A stretch of DNA of 64,000 bases, from NCBI RefSeq assembly GCF_030296835.1, contig NZ_AP027923.1:1-64000 (forward strand), read 5' to 3'. Shown in pieces: positions 8,752-16,224 of the stretch. Both the position numbers and the translations under genes were made by a program. The notes under the pieces are model-generated. The model saw only the letters and a program-made list of their open reading frames with translations. It ran no database searches and was not told the origin of the DNA. Each line of letters starts with the position of its first letter. Position 1 is the stretch's first letter. This stretch comes from Pseudoalteromonas sp. MM1 (GTDB taxonomy: Bacteria > Pseudomonadota > Gammaproteobacteria > Enterobacterales > Alteromonadaceae).

Positions 8752-9468
8752 TTACTGCGTGTTGGGTTGTTCAGTTTTTTTTGGGGCAAACATATCTATG
8801 GTTTTATCTGTTTTTGGTGTGGGCGCATCTACGTGATGCTCTATGTGGCTTTTATATAAATCACGTTTTGCTGCTATCCAGCCATATTTACCTTTACTTT
8901 CAAAAACGTAATTGCCGCTAGGTGCGGTAAATTGCCCATAAATTGCATCGTTTCCTACGGTCATTACCGTGGTGTGTAGTTGGCCATTGGCACCTATTAC
9001 TTGACCAAATATGCTTTTATCGCCATTGCTAGCCTCTGATAGTGAAGTAATTTCGGCGCTGTAGGTTTCGGCAGTTTGCGGAATTGAAATATCAAATGAG
9101 TCGCCAGTTTCAAGCGTTTGCAACGTGTTTAGGTCAAACTCTATGTAGGCTTCGTTGTTTAAATCGCTTGGTAGCACCTTGGCGTTGGTAAGTACCTCTT
9201 TGGCTTTTGCTGATACCTTGTTAATGGCTTCAAATTGGCTGCTTTGCGCGGGTGCCTCAATCGTTTTAGGCTGCACGTTAACAGGATCTTTACTCATATC
9301 TATAGGCTGCGGTGCTTTTTTATTTGCTGCAAATTGAGAGTCAACGGGCACTATATCCACTGCAACGGGCGCCGTTACTTGCTGAGGTTTTTCGGTATTA
9401 AATAACAGCTTATAAATGGCAAATGCAGATAGTCCAAGGGCAACAATTATTAAAAGAGCGCGTTTCAT
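8752..9468 (-). CDS. Membrane-anchored protein resembling a metalloprotease propeptide domain
   Basis: The 238-residue product has an N-terminal transmembrane segment (residues about 4-22), a Pro/Lys-rich linker and a beta-rich C-terminal domain. In the C-terminal part, DISIPQTAETYSAEITS, GQVIGANGQLHTTVMTV and APSGNYVFESKGKYGWI recall propeptide domains that precede the catalytic domain in many secreted bacterial metalloproteases; this is a resemblance, not a database match. It lies directly upstream of, and in the same orientation as, the protease gene at 7952-8695. I infer a cognate chaperone or inhibitor that holds the protease inactive. It could instead be an unrelated envelope protein. 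Confidence 0.6.
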   Translation of the reverse strand: MKRALLIIVALGLSAFAIYKLLFNTEKPQQVTAPVAVDIVPVDSQFAANKKAPQPIDMSKDPVNVQPKTIEAPAQSSQFEAINKVSAKAKEVLTNAKVLPSDLNNEAYIEFDLNTLQTLETGDSFDISIPQTAETYSAEITSLSEASNGDKSIFGQVIGANGQLHTTVMTVGNDAIYGQFTAPSGNYVFESKGKYGWIAAKRDLYKSHIEHHVDAPTPKTDKTIDMFAPKKTEQPNTQ

Positions 9469-9844
9469 TTGTTTCTCTTATGGGTTTTTTAGTTAACTAA
9501 TTGTTATGTTTTATATCATATGGAGAATTAGATCAAGTTAGTGTTGGTAGTGCAAAAGTATTAATTGCTTGTATTGTAAATGGTTGTAAATAAAGAGTTT
9601 ACCTATAATGGTTTTTGTTTTTTTGAGTTTTAAGGATGGGTTTTTACAGGGTTTTAGCGGTGTGCAAGCGTAAGCGGATAATTATTTTTGTTTTTAATTT
9701 AGCAATGAAAGGTGTGATCTTTATTTTAAAAAAAATTTTAAAATAATGAATTTTTTTCACGCTTAATAGCGTAAGCGCTAATTGCAAAGCATAAATAGGC
9801 AACGTATGTTGTGGGCTTAAAAATCTAAATTTAAGAGGGATTTT
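9469..9844. other. AT-rich divergent intergenic region
   Basis: A 376-base non-coding region between the divergent genes at 9468 and 9845. It is very AT-rich around 9720-9760. An imperfect dyad, TAGCG-TAAG-CGCTA, lies at about 9767-9780 and could be an operator for the transporter gene. No coding frame or RNA gene is visible. Confidence 0.4.
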
Positions 9845-11002
9845 ATGACGTTTTCCGATCAGCTGCTTAATCGAGCAACCGCTGGGTTAGTGGCTGTTAT
9901 TATTGGTTTTTCAAGTTCCATTGCGCTTATTTATCAAGTTGTTATAACCCTTGGCGGCACGCCCGATTTAGTTGCAAGCTGGCTTTTAATGCTAGGGCTG
10001 GTAATGGGCATAACCACGATTGGGTTGTCGTATTATTATAAAGTACCGGTTTTAATTGCGTGGTCTACCACTGGGGCGGCGTTACTTATTTCCAGCGCGC
10101 AGGGCTACCATTTAGGTGAAGCCATTGGTGCATTTATGTTTGCCGCTACCTTGGTTTTTGTGTCGGGGGTTACCGGTTGGTTTGAAAAAATAATGAACCG
10201 TATTCCAAGCGAACTTGCCTGTGCCATGCTGGCAGGCGTATTGGTCACCTTTGGTATAGATGTATTTAATTTTATGAATGAGCTACCCCTGGTTATAGGC
10301 TTGATGGTGCTTATGTATTTTTTAGGAAAACGTTTTTTTGCGCGTTTTGCCATGCTAAGCGTATTAATTGCAGGCGTGCTACTGGCCTGGCAAATGGGCC
10401 ATATTGATACCGGCGCCATTCATTGGAAAATAAGCGAGTTTACATACATAGCGCCAGTGTTTAATTTGCAAGCGTGTATAAGTATTGGCTTACCACTTTA
10501 TATAGTGACCATGACCTCACAAAACTTACCAGGTATTGCTGTATTAAAGGCTCATAATTATAAAGCGCCTATCTCAGCTACACTTAATGTAACCGGTTTT
10601 ATTAATATTTTAACGGCTCCGTTTGGTACGTACTCTATTAATTTAGCCGCTATTACCGCCGCTATTTGTATGAGCGACGAGGCCGATAAAAGCCCCGATA
10701 AACGCTATTGGGCAAGTATTGCCGCAGGCGTATTTTATATTGTTATGGCGCTTTGTGCGGCAACGCTTGTTGGCTTAGTGGCAAGTTTACCGCAAGCATT
10801 AATTTTAGCCTTAGCGGGTATTGCGTTGTTTGGCACCATTGCTAACAGCTTGCAACAAGCGTTAAGTTCAGCCCAATATACCGAGGCAGCAATAGTGACG
10901 TTTTTGGTAACTGCATCTGACTTAACTATGCTGTCGGTGGGTTCTGCATTTTGGGGAATTATTGCTGGGGTGTGTACGCTGATGATCACTCGTAAAGGTT
11001 AA
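9845..11002 (+). CDS. benE: BenE-family transporter (benzoate/H+ symporter-like)
   Basis: A 385-residue, very hydrophobic protein with roughly eleven or twelve predicted membrane helices. Family-typical segments are visible: the N-terminal AGLVAVIIGFSSSIALIYQV, the PVLIAWSTTGAALL motif, and the central IGLPLYIVTMTSQNLPG region with FGTYSINLAAITAAICM after it. BenE proteins are annotated as aromatic-acid symporters in the inner membrane. No benzoate catabolic genes lie nearby, so the actual substrate is uncertain and the symbol is a family label. A Shine-Dalgarno (AGAGGGA) precedes the ATG. The hairpin-repeat array starts just after the stop codon. Confidence 0.88.
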   Translation: MTFSDQLLNRATAGLVAVIIGFSSSIALIYQVVITLGGTPDLVASWLLMLGLVMGITTIGLSYYYKVPVLIAWSTTGAALLISSAQGYHLGEAIGAFMFAATLVFVSGVTGWFEKIMNRIPSELACAMLAGVLVTFGIDVFNFMNELPLVIGLMVLMYFLGKRFFARFAMLSVLIAGVLLAWQMGHIDTGAIHWKISEFTYIAPVFNLQACISIGLPLYIVTMTSQNLPGIAVLKAHNYKAPISATLNVTGFINILTAPFGTYSINLAAITAAICMSDEADKSPDKRYWASIAAGVFYIVMALCAATLVGLVASLPQALILALAGIALFGTIANSLQQALSSAQYTEAAIVTFLVTASDLTMLSVGSAFWGIIAGVCTLMITRKG

Positions 11003-11007
11003 AGCAA

Positions 11008-12120
11008 TGCGCGTCTACAAGATTAAATTTTACACTGGCGTGGAATGTAAGCCGTAGCCGCGATTTTATATCGCGCTTGTAGACGTCGAGCTTGCTCACG
11101 TTAGAAGCGCAGCTTCTCATTAATTCCACCACCGAGTACACCGAGGCGCTTGGCGCTACACAGAGAAACACGCGTAACGTTTAGTTAGTTTTCTAGGTAT
11201 TCGCCTTCGTTTCTCTGTGGTGAAACAATCACTTTATACCTAGGTAAAAGCGTTGCTTTTAAAACGCCAGCAAGCTGCGCGTCTACAAGATTAAATTTTA
11301 CACTGGCGTGGAATGTAAGCCGCAGCCGCGGTTTTATATCGCGCTTGTAGACGTCGAGCTTGCTCACGTTAGAAGCGCAGCTTCTCATTAATTCCACCAC
11401 CGAGGACACTTAGGCGCTTGGCGCTACAAAGAGAAAGCACCCGTATTGTTTAGTCACTTTTCCAGATATTCTCCTTCGCATCTCTGTGGTGAAACGATCA
11501 CTTTATGCCAAGGTAAAAGCGTTGCTTTTAAACGCCAGCAAGCTGCGCGTCTACAGGGATCATTCAGCTCTGCTGTTAAGGCTCAATGTAGGCGCGATTT
11601 TATATCGCGCTTGCTCACGTTAGAAGCGCAGCTTCTGATTAATTCCACCACCGAGGACACTTAGGCGCTTCGCGCTGCACAGAGAAACACGCGAAACGTT
11701 TAGTCACTTTTCTAGGTATTCGCCTTCGCATCTCTGTGGTGAAACGATCAGTTTATGCCTAGGTAAAAGCGTTGCTTTTAAAACGCCAGCAAGCTGCGCG
11801 TCTACAAGATTAAATTCTACACTGGCGTGGAATGTAAGCCGTAGCCGCGATTTTATATCGCGCTTGTAGACGTCGAGCTTGCTCACGTTAGAAGCGCAGC
11901 TTCTCATTAATTCCACCACCGAGTACACCGAGGCGCTTCGCGCTGCACAGAGAAACACGCGAAACGTTTAGTCACTTTTCTGGGTATTCTCCTTCGCATC
12001 TCTGTGGTGAAACGATCAGTTTATGCCAAGGTAAAAGCGTTGCTTTTAAACGCCAGCAAGCTGCGCGTCTACAAGATTAAATTCTACACTGGCGTGGAAT
12101 GTAAGCCGTAGCCGCGAAGC
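11008..12120 (-). repeat. Long intergenic repeat array, about four units of 251-268 bp (reverse orientation)
   Basis: The marker GCGTCTACA recurs at 11011, 11279, 11547, 11798 and 12065 (spacings 268, 268, 251 and 267). Each full unit contains, in order: a GCGCGTCTACAAGATTAAAT block, a GTAGACGTCGAGCTTGCTCA block, the hairpin AGAAGC-GCA-GCTTCT, a CACCACCGAG block, a TCTCTGTGGTGAAAC block, and GGTAAAAGCGTTGCTTTTAA. The third unit lacks the GTAGACGTCGAG segment. The GTAGACGTCGAGCTTGC and GCAAGCTGCGCGTCTAC segments are near inverted repeats of each other, so the transcript could fold into long hairpins. This is the reverse complement of the family at 1205-2092. Confidence 0.9.
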
Positions 12121-12170
12121 CTGCTCGCGTAAAATTGGCTATGGCAGTTAATAAATGCTTATTTTACAAT

Positions 12171-12204
12171 AAAAAAGCGGTGTAAAATTTAACACCGCTT
12201 TTTT
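12171..12204. terminator. Bidirectional Rho-independent terminator
   Basis: GCGGTGT (12177-12183) pairs with ACACCGC (12192-12198), flanked by six A on the left and six T on the right. It terminates hemH on the minus strand and any read-through from benE and the repeat array on the plus strand. Confidence 0.88.
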
Positions 12205-12227
12205 ACGTTAAAGCAACAATGATGTGT

Positions 12228-13247
12228 TTAAAGCATTGGCTTTAGTACATCATATAAAGCGTTAATGTGATCGTCTCTGTCGTTTAAAGCGGCTATGTAA
12301 CGGTATTTTTCGCCGCCGGCATTTTCAAATATTTCGCGGTTTTCTTCTTCAAGCTCTTCGAGTGTTTCTAGGCAATCGGCGCTAAAAGCAGGGCTTAAAA
12401 TTGCTACGTCGGTAATGTTTTCATCCGGTAACGATGCAAGCGTAGCGTCGGTGTATGGCTTTAGCCATTCGGCTTTACCAAAGCGGCTTTGAAAAGTGCT
12501 AATTACTTTATCTTTATCAAGGCCTAGTTTTTCAACCACTAGGCGCGTGGTTTGCAAACATAGGCAGTGGTAAGGGTCACCTCTATCTAAAAATAGCTTT
12601 GGCATACCGTGATATGAAAAAACCAGTTTTTGTGGCATGCCGTTCTTTTCTAAATCTTCACTTATGCTGCTTGCTAATGAGTCTATGTATGCGGTGTTTT
12701 TGTGATAACCATTTACAAAATGTAGCTCGGGCACCCAGCGCCATTTTTGTAATACTCTTGATACGGCATCAAATGTTGAGCCGGTGGTAGGGCTAGAGTA
12801 TTGCGGGTAAAGCGGCAATACAATGATGCGGGTTAGGCCTTTATCGCGCAGCTGCTCAAGGCCTGCTTCTATTGAAGGGTTACCGTAACGCATGGCCATA
12901 ACAACTTCGGTATTGGTATAACCTTGCTCTTGAAGTAGGGTGTTTAGTTTGTCGCGTTGCTGGCGGGTAATATGCGTTAGCGGCGAGCCGTTTTCGGTCC
13001 AAATACTTTCGTATAGTTTTGCTGAGCGCTTAGGGCGAATACGCAAAATTATACCGTGCAGTATTATCATCCACACCAAACGCGGAATTTCTACTATGCG
13101 AGGGTCTGATAAAAACTCACGTAAGTAGGTCCGCAGTGCTGCTGGGGTTGGCGCGTCTGGACTGCCTAGGTTGGTAAGTAAAATGCCCGTTTTTTGATTA
13201 AAACGTCCGTCGTGGGGATTGTCAGTAACAGCAGAAAATCGCGACAC
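12228..13247 (-). CDS. hemH: Ferrochelatase
   Basis: Inserts ferrous iron into protoporphyrin IX in the last step of protoheme synthesis. The start is most likely the GTG at 13247, because AAGGAG lies 7 bases upstream; the longer in-frame ATG at 13277 has no such site and runs into the MITE. This gives 339 residues (E. coli about 320). Conserved features include GILLTNLGSPDAP and TYLREFLSDPRIVEIPR at the N-terminus, the PLYPQYSSPTTGSTFDA loop, the catalytic His in SYHGMPK, and FQSRFGKAEWLKPYTD with the catalytic-site Glu region downstream. It is probably monocistronic. MITE A copy 2 starts only 23 bases upstream of the GTG. Confidence 0.95.
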   Translation of the reverse strand: MSRFSAVTDNPHDGRFNQKTGILLTNLGSPDAPTPAALRTYLREFLSDPRIVEIPRLVWMIILHGIILRIRPKRSAKLYESIWTENGSPLTHITRQQRDKLNTLLQEQGYTNTEVVMAMRYGNPSIEAGLEQLRDKGLTRIIVLPLYPQYSSPTTGSTFDAVSRVLQKWRWVPELHFVNGYHKNTAYIDSLASSISEDLEKNGMPQKLVFSYHGMPKLFLDRGDPYHCLCLQTTRLVVEKLGLDKDKVISTFQSRFGKAEWLKPYTDATLASLPDENITDVAILSPAFSADCLETLEELEEENREIFENAGGEKYRYIAALNDRDDHINALYDVLKPML

Positions 13248-13270
13248 GGTGTGCTCCTTAAAGCAATGTG

Positions 13271-13477
13271 ATACCAATTAGCAATAATACTTAATCATTT
13301 TGCGGGCTTAAACGTGTTGCTATCTGTGTTTAAAAATTCTCATTTACGACTGCATGGATGCAGAAGGCAAAGCAATGCAGGAGCAATTGCCGAGAACAAC
13401 TAAATAGCGAATTTTGCCTAGCTATCAACACGTTTTTCCATCCTCAAAATAAATCACTTAATTAAGCGGATTGGTAT
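13271..13477. mobile_element. MITE-like element, family A, copy 2 (207 bp, complete)
   Basis: Terminal inverted repeats ATACCAATTAGCAATAAT on the left and ATTAAGCGGATTGGTAT on the right (the left end has TTAG where other copies have TCCG). A second inverted pair lies inside, AAACGTGTTG and CAACACGTTT. It has no coding capacity. It lies immediately upstream of hemH and may supply or separate promoter sequence. Confidence 0.85.
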
Positions 13478-13577
13478 TAAACAGTTTAAAATTTATACCC
13501 GGATTAACAGGTACCTGTTTGAATTAGTTTAGCTTATTTACGGTAATTGTAACGGAAAAAACCATGGTTTAGATCAA

Positions 13578-14909
13578 TCATTTAGCGCTTTTTACCATTA
13601 TTCTAAATGGGGTCGGTTTTTTGGCTTCTAGCTGTTGTAGTTTATCAATAGATTTTTTACCAAATACATGGCCTTTGGGTAACAGCATAATTCCGCTATG
13701 GCTGTGTAACGTATGGCCTAAAATCATATTAGCTTTTAGCTCTTTGGCGCTGCATATAACAATAGAACCCGCATTATTAAGTTGCTCGTTTAATTTGCTA
13801 TGGCTTGCTTCAAGTGCGCGTACAATTTTAGGGTGGTAAAAGGTGCCGCTGTACAGTTTAACGCTTTCGAGGGCATCGCTGTGGCGTTCTTTGTCGGTGG
13901 TACTTTGGCTTTGTTCAAAGGCGTTCCAATAATCGCGGGCTACACTAAGTACCATAGCGCCAATAGGAATATCGTTCCCGGCTAGACCCTTTGGTAAACC
14001 GTTACCGTTAAAACGCTCATATTGATGATAAATTGCATCTGATACATCGTGTAAGTGTATAGCAGGCATAAGCATTAATTGTGCAGTGCTAGGGTGCGTA
14101 TAAAAGGCTTTTCGTTGTTGCTCGTTTAGCCGGCTTACTGGCTTTTTATAAAGCTCTGGGTCCATGGCTAGTAAGCCTATTTGCGCTAAATAACCTGCCA
14201 TGGGGGCTAAATCTATACTTTTTTGCGATAAGTTTAAATACAGTGCTATTTGGGTACAAGTATCGGCAATTTTTTGTGCTCTGTTGCCATCTAAATAAGG
14301 ATTAGCGTTTATAAAGTTATAAAGCAGCTCTACGGTGGCTTTGTGTTCGTTTTTTTCGCGCTCGTTAGCGTCTTCTAGTTGCTTAAGTACCTGTTTAATT
14401 TGTTTGGTGCGCTTTTCTACTCGTTGCTCTAACGAGTTATTTAATTCGATAAGCTCTTTATTTTGCTGTTTTACTTGCAGCTCAAGTTGTTTGTTTTGTT
14501 TTTTTAGTTGAAATTTTTCTATGCTGTCGTTAATGCTGCGCAAAAGCATATCGTTTTGCCATGGCTTTTGTATGTAGCCGTTAATTTGCGCTAGGTTAAC
14601 AGCGGCGAGGGTGGTTTCTATTTCGGCGTAGCCTGTTAATAAAATACGTTGTGTTTCGGGGGCTTTGTTACGGGCTTGCTCTAAAAATTGCGCGCCATTC
14701 ATGCTGGGCATTTTCATGTCGCTAATGATTAAGCTAAATTCGTAATTGTTTAAAAGCTCAAGCGCTTGCACTGGGCTTTTGCAGGTCATAAAACTAAAGT
14801 TATTATTTTTTAATAAGGAGGTGAGTGAGCGCAGAACAATTTCGTCGTCATCAACACAAAGTACATCTACGGCAGTGATTGAATGTGCAGGCTCTGCAGG
14901 TTTGGTCAT
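13578..14909 (-). CDS. Response regulator: REC domain, coiled coil and degenerate HD-GYP-like domain
   Basis: The ATG at 14909 has AAAGGTAGC just upstream and is preferred to the in-frame start at 14936, giving 443 residues. Residues about 15-130 are a receiver domain: acidic triad VDDDE, phosphoacceptor Asp in LIISDMKMPSMNG, and conserved Lys in GYIQKPW. Residues about 140-200 form a Lys/Gln/Glu-rich coiled coil. The C-terminal half follows the HD-GYP layout, but the HD pair is replaced (AGYLAQIG) and GYP reads GLP in FNGNGLPKGLAGNDIPIGA. The domain is therefore probably catalytically inactive against cyclic-di-GMP and may act by binding. It is divergent from the histidine kinase at 15020, its likely partner. 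Confidence 0.85.
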   Translation of the reverse strand: MTKPAEPAHSITAVDVLCVDDDEIVLRSLTSLLKNNNFSFMTCKSPVQALELLNNYEFSLIISDMKMPSMNGAQFLEQARNKAPETQRILLTGYAEIETTLAAVNLAQINGYIQKPWQNDMLLRSINDSIEKFQLKKQNKQLELQVKQQNKELIELNNSLEQRVEKRTKQIKQVLKQLEDANEREKNEHKATVELLYNFINANPYLDGNRAQKIADTCTQIALYLNLSQKSIDLAPMAGYLAQIGLLAMDPELYKKPVSRLNEQQRKAFYTHPSTAQLMLMPAIHLHDVSDAIYHQYERFNGNGLPKGLAGNDIPIGAMVLSVARDYWNAFEQSQSTTDKERHSDALESVKLYSGTFYHPKIVRALEASHSKLNEQLNNAGSIVICSAKELKANMILGHTLHSHSGIMLLPKGHVFGKKSIDKLQQLEAKKPTPFRIMVKSAK

Positions 14910-15019
14910 AATGCTACCTTTTAAAATAATAAGCATAGCTTAAAAATTGCCCCTAGTTTGCATAATTACGTATGGCAAACTAAACGTTATACATGGATAC
15001 GTATTTATGGAGCGAAAGG

Positions 15020-15997
15020 ATGAGCACATTAACCGACGATTACAAACAAGCTTTTTTAGATGAGCAACATAAACGCATAGCTGCAGAGCAATTGCTTGCT
15101 GATAAAAGTCAATTGTTAGTTGTGTTAAACGGCGAACTAACCAAAAATGTTGCTGAGCTGTCTTTGTATCAGCAAATGTTTGTTCAGGCCAACAAAATGG
15201 CAAGTGTGGGTGCTTTGTCTTGCAGTATTGCGCATGAAATAAATAATCCGCTTGCTTATGTAATAAGTAATATAGAAAGCTTGCAGTATGTGAGTCCTCT
15301 TTTATCTAAATCTCTTCACTATAACGAGCAGTTTTTAAGCGGCCAATTAAATGCAGGGCAATTTAAAAACGTGTTAGTTGACTTAAAAAAACAATACGAA
15401 CTAGCTTGGAATGGACACCAAATATACTCGCAGTTGAGCGAAAGCCTAGACGGCTTAAAACGCATAAAACAAACCGTGCATAATTTGTTAAATCTAAGCC
15501 AATTTACAAGTACCCACAACAAGCAATATTTAGATGTAAGCGAGGTTGCAGGCTCTGCATTAGATGCATTGCAAGGGCAGCTTAAATACTGCGAAATAAA
15601 AACCAATTTTGAGCAGGTGCCACTTATTTGGGGCGAGCCGTCGTCTATTCATCAAATTTTTGTAGAGTTATTATTAAATGCTCAGCACGCATGTGAACAT
15701 GAATTAGAAAAAGGCACCATTATTGAAATAAGCGTGAGGCAGCAAAATGAGGGGGTATGTATAAAAGTGAAAGATAACGGTTGTGGAATGGATGAACATA
15801 CCCAAGCACACTTGTTTAAACCTTTTTTTACTACACATAAAACCGCCCACTCATTAGGAATAGGAATGACCGTTGTTAACTTTATTTTGCAAGATCACAG
15901 CGGAAAAGTAAAAGTTAGCAGTACTTTAGGAACAGGTACTACCATTTGTTGCTGGTTACCTGTAAAAGCACATGAAAGAGGGATAAACCCATTGTAA
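15020..15997 (+). CDS. Soluble sensor histidine kinase
   Basis: A 325-residue cytoplasmic kinase without transmembrane segments. An N-terminal coiled coil (residues about 5-60) leads to the H-box SIAHEINNPLAYV (about residue 70), an N-box with LLLNAQHACEH, a G1 box DNGCGMDEHTQ, an FKPFFTTH F-box and a G2 box GIGMTVVNFIL. This is the complete HisKA/HATPase_c set, so autophosphorylation should be possible. The ATG at 15020 follows GGAGCGAAAGG and is preferred to the one at 14993. It is divergent from the REC/HD-GYP-like regulator (13578-14909), which suggests a two-component pair. With no sensor domain, its input must come through a partner or the coiled coil. Confidence 0.88.
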   Translation: MSTLTDDYKQAFLDEQHKRIAAEQLLADKSQLLVVLNGELTKNVAELSLYQQMFVQANKMASVGALSCSIAHEINNPLAYVISNIESLQYVSPLLSKSLHYNEQFLSGQLNAGQFKNVLVDLKKQYELAWNGHQIYSQLSESLDGLKRIKQTVHNLLNLSQFTSTHNKQYLDVSEVAGSALDALQGQLKYCEIKTNFEQVPLIWGEPSSIHQIFVELLLNAQHACEHELEKGTIIEISVRQQNEGVCIKVKDNGCGMDEHTQAHLFKPFFTTHKTAHSLGIGMTVVNFILQDHSGKVKVSSTLGTGTTICCWLPVKAHERGINPL

Positions 15998-16165
15998 ATA
16001 AAGTGTTAATTTAAATTGGGTTTGAAATTAAAATCCTTAATTGTATGTGTTTTAATCAAGTTTGAGTGTTATTTTTTGGTTTTTAAATTTATTTGCATAG
16101 TTAGACCTATTATTTAGTTTTTTTCATTTCTTTTTATTTGCATATGTTGCTAGGATGTTCCTCAG

Positions 16166-16184
16166 TGCGATGTGTTACATCGCA
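16166..16184. promoter_or_regulatory. Operator-like palindrome upstream of the TonB-dependent receptor
   Basis: TGCGATGT-GTT-ACATCGCA, a perfect 8-base inverted repeat around a 3-base centre, lies 41 bases before the receptor ATG. It could be a repressor or activator site, or the stem of a leader hairpin. It does not fit a CRP or Fur consensus. Confidence 0.45.
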
Positions 16185-16224
16185 ATAACAAATATTAAAG
16201 AACACACTAAACAGGGTCGTCACC

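Noticed and set aside
10986..11958. Several minus-strand open frames (for example 10986-11171, 11185-11409, 11704-11958) with near-identical translations, and similar frames at 1563-1751 and 11446-11664
   Set aside because: They lie wholly inside the hairpin repeat array and are similar only because the repeat units are similar. They have no ribosome binding site and the same sequence also occurs in intergenic positions.
16166..16184. CRP or Fur binding site
   Set aside because: The dyad spacing does not match TGTGA-N6-TCACA, and there is no GATAATGATAATC-like sequence.
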